From the NCBI GenBank assembly GCA_034440575.1, contig JAOTOL010001563.1, positions 1,138,001 through 1,202,000 of the forward strand: a DNA stretch of 64,000 nt. Reading direction: 5' to 3'. Below, piece after piece: positions 1 to 12,200 of the stretch (its first letter is position 1; every line of letters starts with the position of its first letter). A model generated the notes under the pieces. The model saw nothing but the letters and a program-made list of their open reading frames with translations. It was not told the DNA's origin and ran no database searches. Position numbers and translations under genes: made by a program. This DNA comes from Imbricaverruca yamaguchii. Taxonomy: Eukaryota > Arthropoda > Thecostraca > Neoverrucidae.

Positions 1-352
1 GCCTGCTGTCACTTGGACGGTCTCAGCGGGAATCCCCGCCTGCTGTCACTTGGACGGTCTCGGTGGGAATCCCCGCCTGCCGTCACTGGGACGGTCTCGG
101 TGGGAATCCCCGCCTGCCGTCACTGGGACGGTCTCGGTGGGAATCCCCGCCTGCCGTCACTGGAACGGTCTCAGCGAGAATCCCCGCCTGCTGTCACTTG
201 GACGGTCTCGGTGGGAATCCCTGCCTGCCGTCACTGGGACGGTCTCGGTGGGAATCGCCGCCTGCCGTCACTGGGACGGTCTCAGTGGGAATCCCCGCCT
301 GCTGTCACTGGGACGGTCTCGGTAGGAATCCGCGCCCGCTGTCACTGGGACG
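1..352. repeat. 37-bp minisatellite array
   Basis: About nine copies of a 37-bp unit containing CCTGCCGTCACTGGGACGGT and a GTGGGAATCCCCG segment run from the window edge to 352. The array is interrupted by a MITE at 353 and resumes as degenerate units at about 834-930. It is open in three plus-strand frames only because of its repeat structure. No gene is apparent. Confidence 0.9.
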
Positions 353-833
353 CAGTTATAAATTATTCGTAAAATAGGGTGGAAAATACCACTTTCTGAA
401 GTCAATCCTCATCCTTCTTCAGTAAGTATCGTCATCCCGCCCCTTGATACGTGCTCAAGAAAGTTTCGTGTCTCCTTTCCAATAGTATCTCGTTTATAAG
501 TATCATGTTAATGCTCTTGATATAATAATAGTGATGCACGTACATTTCGCAACGCAATTTCGGGTAGTGACTACCTATAATTTGATATGGCGTACGGTAC
601 CAGTTTATAGCACAGGTAATTTTCTCCCTGTCCCGAAAATATCTCTTCATAAATTATGAATCTGAAAGCAAATGATACATGTACAGTCCTAAGTGCCTAC
701 TCCATCAGCTCAAATCCGAGTCAAAAGACATCAAAAGCATTTTAAATGACACTAGTTCCATCGCATATTCCGACATACTACTGTGCCCGTTTCGACATCT
801 CACACCTAACGAAAAACAGTTATTTTAACCCTG
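353..833 (+). mobile_element. hAT-type MITE copy 1 (8-bp TSD)
   Basis: A 481-bp non-coding element starts CAGTTATAAAT and ends TTTTAACCCTG, so the ends are imperfect inverted repeats of CAG..TTA.AAA type. It is flanked by a perfect 8-bp direct repeat, CTGGGACG, at 345-352 and 834-841. An 8-bp duplication with CAG…CTG ends is typical of hAT elements. Related copies with their own perfect 8-bp duplications are at 28326-28603 (minus) and 50386-50725 (plus). It carries no transposase and was inserted into the 37-bp minisatellite. Confidence 0.88.
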
Positions 834-929
834 CTGGGACGTTGTCGGTGGCAATTCCTGCCTGGCCACCACGCGCTCCGACTGCTGTCTCTCGGATGTT
901 CTCGGCGAGAATCCCCGCGTGGCACGCAC

Positions 930-3900
930 GACTCGCCAAGGCACCCGGCTGGACTGGAATGGCTGCGCCGACGTCTGTCCAGCCAAACGAGTCAACGGCC
1001 GGTTTTTGTGTTGTTCTGGCCACCGGGGGGGGGTGGAGCGATGGGATAGAGGATAGGTACGACGGATGGAAAGACGTTGAGGCCGGTTCGCCCCGCAGTG
1101 GACGCGAGCGGGACAGTAGCTAGAGTAGCATAGCGTAAGCGGAACGTTGGCAAAGGATAAAATAGCGAGTTGGGCAAGGGCAACAGATGAACTTATCTGA
1201 ACCCACCAATCCCACTTGAATGTGGCATGGGCACTTAGGAAATGTTCTGGAGTGGAGGGTCTGGTTCCGTAGTCGAGAAGTGATCAGATATCATGACATA
1301 ATACAGCTCTGATTGGATATGGCAGCACTGTCGGAAGGCGCTGTTCTTCCACCAGTGGGCATGGAAGACGAAAAATTATTTGCTGGCACTTGGCTTCTTA
1401 ATTAATGTGGGTGGTGTCAAAAGATTCAGCAGATCCCAGGTTAGACGTACATGGTTTTAACAAAACCATAAACTAAAAATACCCACCACCTTGCCCAATG
1501 ATTTCCAATGTGTTCATATTATAAGTTAGCAGTCTGTCAACACGTTCTAAAGATGCATATTCTAAGCCTGAAGTTGTCAGAAGATTTCAAGCATTCAAGA
1601 TTCCATTCCGAAAGTTTCCCAAACGATTCCCTCACAGATTCAAGATTCAAAGCGAGTAGCTGCATTGGGTCACCGACGATTCCATACGTTCAGGCACATG
1701 GAAAGTCCACATGTCCGAACACTCATGTCCACACTCTCTGACAGGGTTGGATCAAATCATCATCATGCATGTCCACACGGCGGCATTTAATGGTATCATC
1801 AAATGAATGTGACCTGCAATATTTCACGAAAGATGGACAATGGGCATGCTGCACTATCCCGCAGCTGCTACGGATTGTAGAAACAAAGACTCAAACCACA
1901 CAATTCCACCATTGCCGTGCTGCTGTTGGGCAATGGACATGCACATATACGCAAGTATTTCACCAATGGCCATGTGCGCGAACATTTACCCCACACACAT
2001 AATTTTTTCATGACACAAACTCGCGGTTAACAGGAAAAGAGCAATTTCAGCGTCAGCAGGTGCAATCAAAATTCCACCACCCGGCCCTGGTACCGACATA
2101 TGGGCGAATAAGATAGGGCGAGCGCTACGAGTAAGAGAGGAACGTCGTGGGAAACGCACATGTACTCTTGAATGGTGTACGTCTTAAATTAATCGTCCAA
2201 TGGATGTCTGAAGCAACCACAAAGATTATAGAACGAACAGCTTGGCTCAATGAAACAAAACATATTATTTTATTACTTGACTTTGGCGCCGTTTATCCAC
2301 AAAACTAAATAAAAAAAAACGAACAAAGCCCGCTGACGGTCTGCTGACGGTATGCTGGCGGTCTGCTGGTGGTTTGTTGACGGTATGCTGGCGGTCTGTT
2401 GACGGTCTGCTGAAGGTTTGACAGTAATCTGATGGTCTGACGGTCTGCTGAAGATCTGACAGTCCGCTGATGGTCTGGTGATACTCTACTGACGGTCTGG
2501 CGACCTGAGCCCAGTTTCATCAATCTGCATCAAATCGTAGTTTTCAAATAAAAAGCACTCTTACAAATCACGTTTCACGTTTTTTCCAGTTCCACTAACA
2601 AAGTACGTACCTTGTAAATGTTGTAGAATTTCTATTAATCTACGCACAAAGTATATGAATCTATGCATGCATCAAATACAAGTAATTATGAAATAACAAT
2701 ACAAAATTATGGCACATGCATAAACGTTACACATTATTTCAAATCTTCATGCTACCTTGGTCTGGCTTAGTAAGTTTATTTTCATTTAAATAACTATCTG
2801 AAATTATTCAGAGCCAGTTCACGAATGATAACATACTTGGTTGCCATGGGCAACCACAGAAGACAAATGAGATGCCTGACACACATTATTAGACATATTT
2901 CACAAATGCTATTCTTGTTAAATGCTTTTTCATAACATTTATTGACATGCCAAGTATCAGTCATGTCAATTCAGTATAAATATTGGTTTAGAAAACATCA
3001 TTGATGGTTTGTGTAACCAAGGCAACTAGGTAGATAGCCAGCAATGCTTCTAAACAATGCTTCATTCATTACCATCAACTGTCCATTCATTATGCTCATT
3101 CATTTACCATGGGCTATGCCAAGAATTGAAGCATCCAACCACTATCCACATCCACAATGTCAAATGGAAAATGATTATGCTGCAAGCCAGGCAGCTTGGC
3201 TTGCTCAAGGGCCCAAGCACCATGAGTGAATTTACAAGAAGTTCTGTAGGCACCACTGCATACTGCAAGACGTAAAAGCTTTAGTAATTTCACAAAGCAC
3301 CTAAAGGCTTGCATGCATTCTGCCCGTGTTTTTATTCACATTCTTGTCAATTCTGATTTTAGTCGGTATGTAACCTCAAGGTACATATCCAGGCAAATGC
3401 ATCCAAATTTGTACCCACCTAGGCAGTACTTACATAGGTACCTACCTACCTACAGAGCCTGCTAAATAGAAAGGTACCCACCAGAGTAGGTACCGGTGAT
3501 CTTCAAGTATTACTAAGTAGGTATGAAGGTACCTACCTACCTGGGTAGGTACCTAAATCCTAACCTACCCAGATTGGATAGGCCATATATATTCCTCACA
3601 TCTGAAGATTGTTCAATACCTCGACTTTACAATCGGCCACAAGATCAAGTCTGAATGCCATATGCTTACAATGGTCATTCATCAATCAATAACTACACAA
3701 ACACAACATATGAACAGTGGCACCAAAAACTCTACACGGTGCGACCTCGAAACCGACGAACAGTTGTGGCGCGCTGCCAGCTACGAATTAGTGACATCGT
3801 CAAATATCGCTAGTTTTGGCGCCATTTATTACCCGCCATGGAAAAATACCCGCATTTTACCGAACCGTTATATGTTTTCACCCAGTTCTAATTCGGATTA

Positions 3901-4180
3901 TATTTTGAGACAAATTGAATGTGGGTGCAGGCGGTGGAGGGGACAGGGGTTGGTTGCTGCCGGCATCCCTCCAAGCTATTCAGACTGGTCCTGATAATAC
4001 TCTATGTCTGGCAGCTTCATGCCGTCTAGTGTTATAAATGGATCACACGCTTGACCTTCATTTGCACGGGTATGAAGATAGGTACATACGGTATCATAAT
4101 TATGAAATATAGTACGTCTAATATGGTGTATTGAAAACATGATTTTTATACAAACAACGTTCAACTCTTTGGAATAAAAA
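930..4180. other. Non-genic stretch with small tandem repeats
   Basis: No conserved coding sequence was recognised. Visible structures are a run of short GTCTGCTGACG-like units at about 2328-2505 (a similar short cluster recurs at 5530-5590), a GGTACC/TACCT-rich patch at about 3412-3560, and AT-rich sequence between them. The short ORFs here have no recognisable domain. Confidence 0.6.
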
Positions 4181-4189
4181 AAATATCAG

Positions 4190-5352
4190 CGTCCCTTGTC
4201 AGCACTGTAACCATGGGCGATTCCAGCACGTTCCAGGTTTGGTTAGATAACATCAATGAGGTGCACCGGTGGAAATATTCTTCGTCCAATCGCATGCCTC
4301 GAGTCGATCGCGATACTGCCACCCTAACCTTGTTCCCTGGGTTTGCCTATGTCAGTTGGCTTGAGTTGGCTTGAGCGCGGCGCCGCGAGCAGACGCGTCT
4401 CGGCCGCTCGCCCAACCTTTTCCCTTTCCCTCTTTGTTGCCTCTGTATGCAAGGTGTGTGAAACTGCAAGGTGTGAGTGAGAAGTGAACAGAACAAGTGA
4501 ACAGTGCACGAGAAAAAAAGGAAGAAAAAGTGAACCATTGAACAAAACCGGCGTACTTATACGCTACACGTGTGCGAAGTGACTGGACTCAGTGGACTTT
4601 TCTGCTGGTTATTACTCTACTATTTTACAGAGCAGTGAATGGACGCCGGAAAAACTGAGTGAGTGCAGAAGCGACAGCGTCTTTCTCCATAGTGACTTCC
4701 CTTCCATCAAGCATCAGCTACTGTCTTCTTTCCTGCACTGCGGCTGGGAAGGAAATTATCTCACTGACGACTGGTGCCGCTCGGAATTCCTGTGTCTTCA
4801 ACGACAGTGATCGTCTACCTCCTATCGTCTAGCTTCAGGTCTACCAGGTTTCCATCTTCAGCTCTACCATACATACGGATCTGCTAACCATCGCCTTGGC
4901 CAAATACCATCACGTCCCCCCATAATCAACGTGCACGCAGCCGAACAGGGCCGCGGCGTCGAGCGCCCGCATCACTGTGACGCCATCAAAGCCTCGACCT
5001 TGGACGCCCCCTCTAGTCGACACCCCTCCCAAGCGAGAAACCAGACGAGGGGAGCGTCGCCGTCGCCGTGACAACGCCCACCAAGAACACACGCCGGGGC
5101 AGGCGCGGCGCCAGGGTTGGCAGATCACTTCTACAAACCACTCGTTTATAGCTAGTATTGCAAGCACGGTGTTTGTAGTGCAGAGAGTGATATGGGTATT
5201 GTATTATGTTGGTGTACGAATGTTGTTGCGCATCTGCTCCCACTACTGACCACAAATCTATCCTTTCTTTGTAAATATCTGTGACCCAGACTGTCCGTAA
5301 TAGCCACTGCACGTGGAGGGCATGTATTGTTAAATAAATAAATAAATAAATA
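4190..5352 (+). mobile_element. Possible non-LTR retroelement remnant with (AAAT)n tail
   Basis: A roughly 1.1-kb stretch begins with UTR-like sequence, continues through short GC-rich coding-like sequence (about 4977-5130), and ends in a short AAATAAAT microsatellite at about 5332-5352. This order resembles a 5'-UTR/3'-UTR chimera of a non-LTR element. No reverse transcriptase is present and no target-site duplication was found, so the call is tentative. An unrelated mRNA-like region is an alternative. Confidence 0.25.
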
Positions 5353-5863
5353 TGTCACGCGGGACAGCGCGGCCATCGCTATTGTTTACATCATGGCAGT
5401 TTTTTTGCAGGCGCTCTTGGCGCCGTGTGGCGGGTAAGTCGGAATTGGATTCTGGGGTGAAATATATTGCACAAATATTCAACCAGTGCTTATAGGCGTG
5501 TTGTTCTTGGGTAGATCTTTGACATTCTGTGACATTCTGATGATGGTTCGCTGACGGTCTGGTGACGTTCTGCTGACGGCCTGCTGACACATCTGTTTGA
5601 TACAGAGCTTATTAGTGATGACGACAACGCCGAAGCGGCATTGGTCAGACCTGGAATATTCGCAGCCGCATGCGTCACTCACCGATTTCAGGCGAACGTC
5701 TGCGTAACAGGGGCGCCCGCCGCCATATCTCGTCGGCGGGCCGGGCCGGAGCTGGTGGCGCCCGACACACGCAGTACAGTGGCCGCTGCCGCCGCGGCGT
5801 GTTGTCGGTCGTCGGTGTGCTGTGTGCTGTGGACGGTGTGCTGAGTGCTGAGTCGGTCACACC

Positions 5864-6706
5864 ATGTCGGCAGGTATGGCCACGCTGGGCCGGAAGGACG
5901 TGTGTGCGACGGTCAGCTCGGCCGAAGATAACGGTGGCGCCGGCGGCGGCTCAGGCGGTCCAGAGGCCGGAGATTTAGCAAGTGTTCTGCAGTGCAAGCT
6001 GGTCAGACCCGCCCAGAGAGACAAAGATGTCTCCAGCATCCTAGATGATAGACATGTTTCCAGTGTGCCCAAAGGCAGAGACGTATCTAGTGTTCTACAA
6101 GCTAGAGGTGTTCCCAGTGTACGGCAAGGTATAGATGTATCCAGTGCCCTGTCAGATAAATATATATCTGGTACTCGGCCAAGAAGAAATGTCTCCGGTG
6201 GCTTGGGAGATAGAGATGTCTCCAGCATCCTACAGGATAGAGATGTTTCCGGTGTGCCGGGGGACAGAGATCTTTGGATCTATGGAGATAAAAACATTCA
6301 AAGCGTCCCGGCAGTTGGTGGCGTCGTAGCTTCGTCGAGGAAGGATGTTGAAGGTTTGCTGGCTGGCCCGGCGCCGTTTGGCCAGGGCCACCTGGCGCGG
6401 CCCCAGTCGTGTCCAGACGTGAGGAGCGCGTCAGACGTGGCCGCCGGTGGCCAGTCGGTGATGGCCGACGGGGGCCACCTGGTGGGCGGCAGGGCCGTGG
6501 TGCGCCCCTGCGACGTCGCAGACACACCGCACCTCACGTGGGACATCGGTCAGCATCACCACTGGGGAAAAAAGCCGGCAGAAGCCACTCTCGGGCACAG
6601 CGCAGAGAAGAAAAAGTCACTGTTCGCCAACCTCAAACGCGCTTTCAGTCAGCAGCCGGAAAAGCGTTCGGCACTCAGCGACAGGCCATCGGCAGACCAG
6701 GGCTAA
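5864..6706 (+). CDS. Unrecognised 280-aa GC-rich protein (possible first exon)
   Basis: The ATG at 5864 lies in a good context (CACACC before ATG) after a GC-rich promoter-like stretch (5690-5860). The product has a Gly-rich N-terminus (residues ~22-35) and a central region (about 50-140) of imperfect 10-11 residue repeats of the type RDVSSILQDRDVSG. It ends in a basic C-terminus (KKKSLFANLKRAFSQ). No family was recognised. The TAA stop falls inside the first unit of the 35-bp minisatellite that follows. A GC-rich open segment on the far side of the array (7531-7737) could be the displaced original C-terminus. This may be a truncated or partial gene, or a first exon whose donor I could not place. 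Coding status is plausible but unproven. Confidence 0.45.
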   Translation: MSAGMATLGRKDVCATVSSAEDNGGAGGGSGGPEAGDLASVLQCKLVRPAQRDKDVSSILDDRHVSSVPKGRDVSSVLQARGVPSVRQGIDVSSALSDKYISGTRPRRNVSGGLGDRDVSSILQDRDVSGVPGDRDLWIYGDKNIQSVPAVGGVVASSRKDVEGLLAGPAPFGQGHLARPQSCPDVRSASDVAAGGQSVMADGGHLVGGRAVVRPCDVADTPHLTWDIGQHHHWGKKPAEATLGHSAEKKKSLFANLKRAFSQQPEKRSALSDRPSADQG

Positions 6707-7527
6707 CGGAACAACGTCCGGCACCAACAGACCAGGGCTAACGCAACAACGTCCGGCACCAACAGACCAGGGCTAACGAAACAACATCCGGCACCAACAG
6801 ACCAGGGCTACCGCAACAACGTCCGGCACCAACAGACCAGGGCTAACGAAACAACGTCCGGCACCAACAGACCAGGGCTAACGGAACAACGTCCGGCACC
6901 AACAGACCAGGGCTAACGCAACAACGTGCGGCACCAACAGACCAGGGCTAACGCAACAACGTCCGGCACCAACAGACCAGGGCTAACGGAACAACGTCCG
7001 GCACCAACAGACCAGGGCTAACGAAACAACGTCCGGCACCAACAGACCAGGGCTAACGGAACAACGTCCGGCACCAACAGACCAGGGCTAACGAAACAAC
7101 GTCCGGCACCAACAGACCAGGGCTAAAGCTACAACGTCCGGCACCAACAGACCAGGGCTAACGGAACAACGTCCGGCACCAACAGACCAGGGCTAAAGCT
7201 ACAACGTCCGGCACCAACAGACCAGGGCTAACGAAACAACGTCCGGCACCAACAGACCAGGGCTAACGGAACAACGTCCGGCACCAACAGACCAGGGCTA
7301 ACGGAACAATGTCCGGCACCAACAGACCAGGGCTAACGGAACAACGTCCGGCACCAACAGACCAGGGCTAACGAAACAACGTCCGGCACCAACAGACCAG
7401 GGCTAACGCAACAACGTCCGGCACCAACAGACCAGGGCCAACGCAACAACGTCCGGCACCAACAGACCAGGGCTAACGCAACAACGTCCGGCACCAACAG
7501 ACCAGGGCTAAAGCTACAACGTCCGGC
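6690..7527. repeat. 35-bp minisatellite starting at a stop codon
   Basis: About 24 copies of a 35-bp unit containing ACCAACAGACCAGGGCTAAC and GGAACAACGTCCGGC. The first unit overlaps the last codons and TAA of the ORF ending at 6706. Because 35 is not a multiple of three, the array cannot be read through in one frame. Variants (AAAGCT, ACGCAA, ACGAAA) are interspersed. Confidence 0.92.
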
Positions 7528-7530
7528 AGG

Positions 7531-7737
7531 TCCGACGACGGGCCATCGACAGACCACAACCGGCGCTACAATGCGACCAAGGTCGGCGTTCTGCCGGGAC
7601 GCGTCAGCAGGAAGGTCACGCCGCCGCCACCGGTTCCCATCTGCGTCACGGTTAAACATCTTTCACGTGCAAAAGACGTAGCGATGTCGTCCTCTCCCCA
7701 CCGGAGTGCAATCAAAGTTCTCAACATCCCTCCGTAA
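7531..7737 (+). CDS. Coding-like fragment beyond the 35-bp array
   Basis: An open 68-codon segment begins just after CCGGCAG (a possible splice acceptor at 7528-7529) and ends at TAA 7735-7737. It has GC-rich third positions and encodes GPSTDHNRRYN followed by a Pro-rich RKVTPPPPVPICV stretch. Its start (CCATCG.CAGACCA) resembles the DNA just before the stop at 6706, which suggests that it once continued that ORF. It has no recognised domain and no ATG. Confidence 0.25.
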   Translation, partial: SDDGPSTDHNRRYNATKVGVLPGRVSRKVTPPPPVPICVTVKHLSRAKDVAMSSSPHRSAIKVLNIPP

Positions 7738-8034
7738 TGCGATGAAGAAGCTAGCAGGGTAGTCACTTTTTCATTGCCGGACTGTGGCAGGTACCATGTA
7801 GGGCCCGGCCTTGTCAACGCGCGTTGGAGGTAGGGAAGACTTGCGCGCGTGAAAGCTTCACTCACGTATTGTACTATTTTTCTTGCCAAGTGCCTACCCT
7901 TTCCAATTGCAATCCAGTGTCTTGGATAACATGAGTATTTGCATGTTGATGGTGTTTCGAGATTTTGTGTCATAATAAATACCACTGTGAGCGACGGTTC
8001 AGATGTTTTTGCCTTCCCCCACCTAGATTAGTGT

Positions 8035-8365
8035 TACTTGGTTGATTGGTTATTCGCCTTAAGACGCCGTCTGCCATAGCCATATAGCATGGCCAATTTC
8101 ACACTGATTCGCCATGAACAGGCGGGACTCGAACCCCCACAGCCTTCCGAACGAGAGAAGAGTATCATGCTCCTAGATCACCCATCATCTAACCTTTGGT
8201 TCTTTTACGACGCATTCAACCGCTAGGTCATATAGCGTTGCCAACCTATCAGGCCGATTGGTCACGGGTGGACTCAGAAATGCCGTCGGCTGAGAGACTC
8301 GAACCCACAATCTTGCGACCAAGAGTCCGATGCTTTACCAACTGAGCTACCGCGGCCCAGACACC
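8035..8365 (-). mobile_element. tRNA-derived SINE(s), minus orientation
   Basis: In minus orientation a tRNA-like head is readable: GCCGCGGTAGCTCAGTTGGT (A box), an anticodon-loop-like CTCTTGG resembling tRNA-Lys(CUU), and GGTTCGAGTC (B box), at about 8285-8357. A second B-box-like block (GACTCGAACCCCC on plus) is at about 8128, and the distal end is a GGTTGATTGGTTATT tail near 8039. This suggests two tandem or nested copies. The family recurs at 18258-18433 and 41832-41998. It is not a functional tRNA, because the acceptor stem does not close. Confidence 0.7.
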
Positions 8366-9222
8366 CATCCTCTAAGTTTTACTTGAAACTTCCGAGTGTA
8401 TTAGGTCGAGGCGATGTTTACCGTGCTCACTACTCGAGTTCTTCCCGATTGTCATTTCAACGTGGTACAAAGTCATAGTAACGGCTACGTTTTGCCGAGC
8501 TATTGGCATTAAGCGATAAAGAGCATTTACTGGCGTTAATTGTTAACACAGCAGCATAGCGCAGAAGGCCACAACGGGCTCTCGAATATTCGGGATCCGG
8601 AGAGCCCCAGAAATAAATAAAAATCACAAGTCTGGCATGCTCTCACGCGCAAGGCTGATGTGTTGACGATGAAGTTTTGCCCGGTCTCTGGTATTAACCA
8701 GTTCATGCCAGCATCTTGCCAACACAGGTGTTAACACTGATCTTGGCAATAACACGACGCAGTTAAGTGTACATGGCTTTATTATCAGGCGCAGTGAAAC
8801 TTCCATGCCCAAGCGACGGTATGTTTTGTCGTTTTCAAATACCCTTGAATCACACGTACGCCCGTTTTCGTATATTATTCGTATCCTCCAAACACGGAAT
8901 CATCCTCTGGTGAGGAAACCAGACACTGTTCAACACAAGTTTGGCTCGCCGGTCAGAGAAATTGCCACAATACATTCCACAGCTGACGTTCAGAAAGGTT
9001 GGGCAGAGCATGATTCGGTAACAGTAGTTTCTCCGAGTCGCTCTCCACGATAAGGAAGACTAATGCCATGCACAAACGTTGCTAAGATCATACATGGGAA
9101 GTCCCCTAGCACGGACCACAGCCTATACCGAGTGTTCCCAACAGCGTGCTGGAATTAGAATGCCCCCCCCCCCCCGGTGGCGGTTCGGCAGGAATCGTCA
9201 CAGCTCAGTGACGTCATGGCGT
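8366..9222. other. Likely QNG1 3' UTR and downstream spacer
   Basis: Nothing conserved was recognised. On the minus strand, an AATAAA poly(A) signal (TTTATT on plus at 8778-8783) lies about 440 bp beyond the QNG1 stop and could end its transcript. An AAATAAATAAAAATC block on plus near 8612 resembles a retroelement tail. Confidence 0.4.
8778..8783 (-). terminator. Candidate QNG1 poly(A) signal AATAAA
   Basis: TTTATT on plus reads AATAAA on the minus strand, about 440 bp downstream of the QNG1 stop codon. Assigned by position only. Confidence 0.35.
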
Positions 9223-12200
9223 TCAGTAGTAGATGCAGCGCACCCTGTGGAAGGGCACGACGTCCGTCTGCTTGGCGTGATCGCGCCGGTAGCCCCAGAC
9301 GAAGTTGTCCACCACGATGCTGTTGAGGCGCGCGTCCGACAGCGTCCGACCTGCCATCTGGCGGACGGCGGTGACGATCCGCTCGACGGCCTCGATGCTG
9401 CAGCCGCGAATCTCCACCTCCATCTGGTCGCCCGAGCTGAACACGTGGCCGGCACGCAGCAGCTCGGTCAGCTGAGCCGAGTACTCGAGCGCTCCCAGGT
9501 AGACGAGCGTCTGTGGCACCCTGCCGCCGCCTCCGGATCAGCCGTGATCGAGGTGACCCGGCCACAAGTGCGGCCAGTCGGTGGCGCGAGGCGACACCGG
9601 GTCACAGGTCGTGCTGCTGTGGGCTCCATGAGGTGTGGGCCGGCTGCCAGCCGGGCCCTGTCGCTATCGCGCCGGAATCGTATCGCCCGCAAGTCCCGGT
9701 CGCCCGTCGATAAATAAGCAGGGCGGGGTCAGTAAACCCCGCACCAAGATACGGCATTCGACGCCGGGTAAACGAGTCTTCTGTTATGTTAACACGCGCC
9801 CCGGAGGACCTCTGAAAACTACGCGCACTGGAGGCGGGGTGGGGGGGGGAGGGTGGGGCGGATACCGCCCACCAAGATATCGGCCTCATTAAAGCTGGAG
9901 TAACGAGATCCTCGGGGTGGATGGGTACGGTAGTGAACTCTATTGTGTGCAAATTCCATGACCTTAAGTTCAAGGTATGTTCAAGATAAAATGAGGAAAC
10001 ACGTTTCAAAATTTTCTTGTTTTGCGTGACTTGGTTTGCCATTGCTATGAGTCGCTGTGATTGTGTTTAAGTGCTCCAAAATGGGCATGAATGATGTTTT
10101 GGACATTTCTAATTATGCAATACGGATGCTAGACCCGGCATTTGACCTTAGGTCACCTAAATAGCAGCACTTTATCATGTCAGTTACCTGTCCCAGTAAC
10201 CGGAACCGGGCCGCCCACCTGACTGCTCCGTCGGGGAGCTCGGCGCAATCCGCTTCGCGAAGAAAGGAGTGAAGTACATGAATAAGGTATGGAAACGCTT
10301 TGGTATGCAATGACAAACAGTAGTTTTCAGAATGTGTAGGGAGTAACATGCACATGCAAAGCGACATCAATCGCATGACTCATTTGCATTTTATGACAAC
10401 ATTCCGGTTGACCAAGTTTGGTTCCATTAACCTGTCGTGAACTTGACCTGACTTGACCTCGGTGACCTAACATGACCTTGAAATTAGAGCATAACAAGTC
10501 GGGAGTATTGCCAAGAACACTTCCCTTTTGCCAATATACGGGAAGCGCATCAGCGCCGACTTCTGCGGTCTGTCCTTACGAAATGTTTTGACTCTGAAGG
10601 CCCTTAACTCGAAACTCTTTTGGCCGATTTCAGTTTTTCTTGCTTTAAATGACGCGCCGGACATTTCGAAGCAGGCAAGCACAAAATGGCGTGTATCGAC
10701 GGGCAAAATCTGGAGTTATGTACGAGGAACCGGAGAGGTGGGCGGATTTCGCCCACCCCACCCTACACTTGTCACTGCCACGATGTCACGATTTAAGATG
10801 GCCAGTAAACGAAAATTTTGAAATAGCCAAAAGACAAAGTGGATTATGGCGAGTTCACCGATATATACCTTTGTACAATTCGGATTGTTCTTCATTTATT
10901 AAGGATCACAAAATACATCCTTCTTTGGTGACATCTCAGAGATGTCAGAGGCCATAATTCTTTGACTGTTGACCTGGTATCCCCCAAAATGGCACAGCTG
11001 GATTCTGCGTATCAGATAACCGCAAACAAATATTGTCATCAAAACATAAAATATTGGGTGTTATACCCTTGTTGATTTGTCGTGGAATGTGCCTTGTCAC
11101 TCCTCCCTGTCCCCAATGTTAGCCTAACCTCGAATACTTTGAACTTTTAGCATGTGATCATATGAGGTGGTCCTCAATCCATCTACGCCCGCCCATAGCC
11201 TCCACGTACTGGCCATCAATAATTCATAATAAACATCAACACCGTTGTCTGCACGTGCCCGGTATTGCCCACCTGTAGTCGGCGAACATGGTGAGGGAGG
11301 TGATGTCGGCGAAGTGACCCAGGCCGGCACCGTCGAAGCACAGCCACAGATCGGCGATCAGGATCTGGGCCCGCTTATACAGCGACACTGCGAGCAGGTC
11401 AGGCTGCAGTTGGGGCTGCCACACTTGGTGGACAGTCTTGCAGTGAGCAGTAGTGAGCAGTACTGACTGACGCCGGCGGTCACTGCGGCTGCGACAGGGT
11501 TGCGACACTTGGTGGGCAGACAGGGAGTATTGACTAGCGCCGGCAATCACTGAGGCTGCGACAGGGTTGCGACACTTGGTGGGCAGATGGGGAGTACTGA
11601 CTGGGACCAGCAATCACTGAGGCTGCGACAGGGTTGCGACACTTGGTGGGCAGATGGGGAGTACTGACTGGGACCGGCAATCACTGAGGCTGCGACAGGG
11701 CTGCGACACTTGGTGGGCAGATGGGGAGTACTGACTGGGACCAGCAATCACTGAGGCTGCGACAGGGTTGCGACACTTGGTGGGCAGATGGGGAGTATTG
11801 ACTAGCGCCGGCAATCACTGAGGCTGCGACAGGGTTGCGACACTTGGTGGGCAGATGGGGAGTACTGACTGGGACCGGCAATCACTGAGGCTGCGACAGG
11901 GTTGCGACACTTGGTGGGCATATGGGGAGTACTGACTGGGACCAGCAATCACTGAGGCTGCGACAGGGTTGCGACACTTGGTGGGCAGATGGGGAGTACT
12001 GACTGGGACCAGCAATCACTGAGGCTGCGACAGGGTTGCGACACTTGGTGGGCAGACAGGGAGTACTGACTAGCGCCGGCAATCACTGAGGCTGCGACAG
12101 GGTTGCGACACTTGGTGGGCAGATGGGGAGTACTGACTAGCTCCGGCAATCACTGAGGCTGCGACAGGGTTGCGACACTTGGTGGGCAGATGGGGAGTAC

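Noticed and set aside
7333..7659. 108-codon minus ORF with VPDVV/SPGLLV repeats
   Set aside because: Antisense reading of the 35-bp array.
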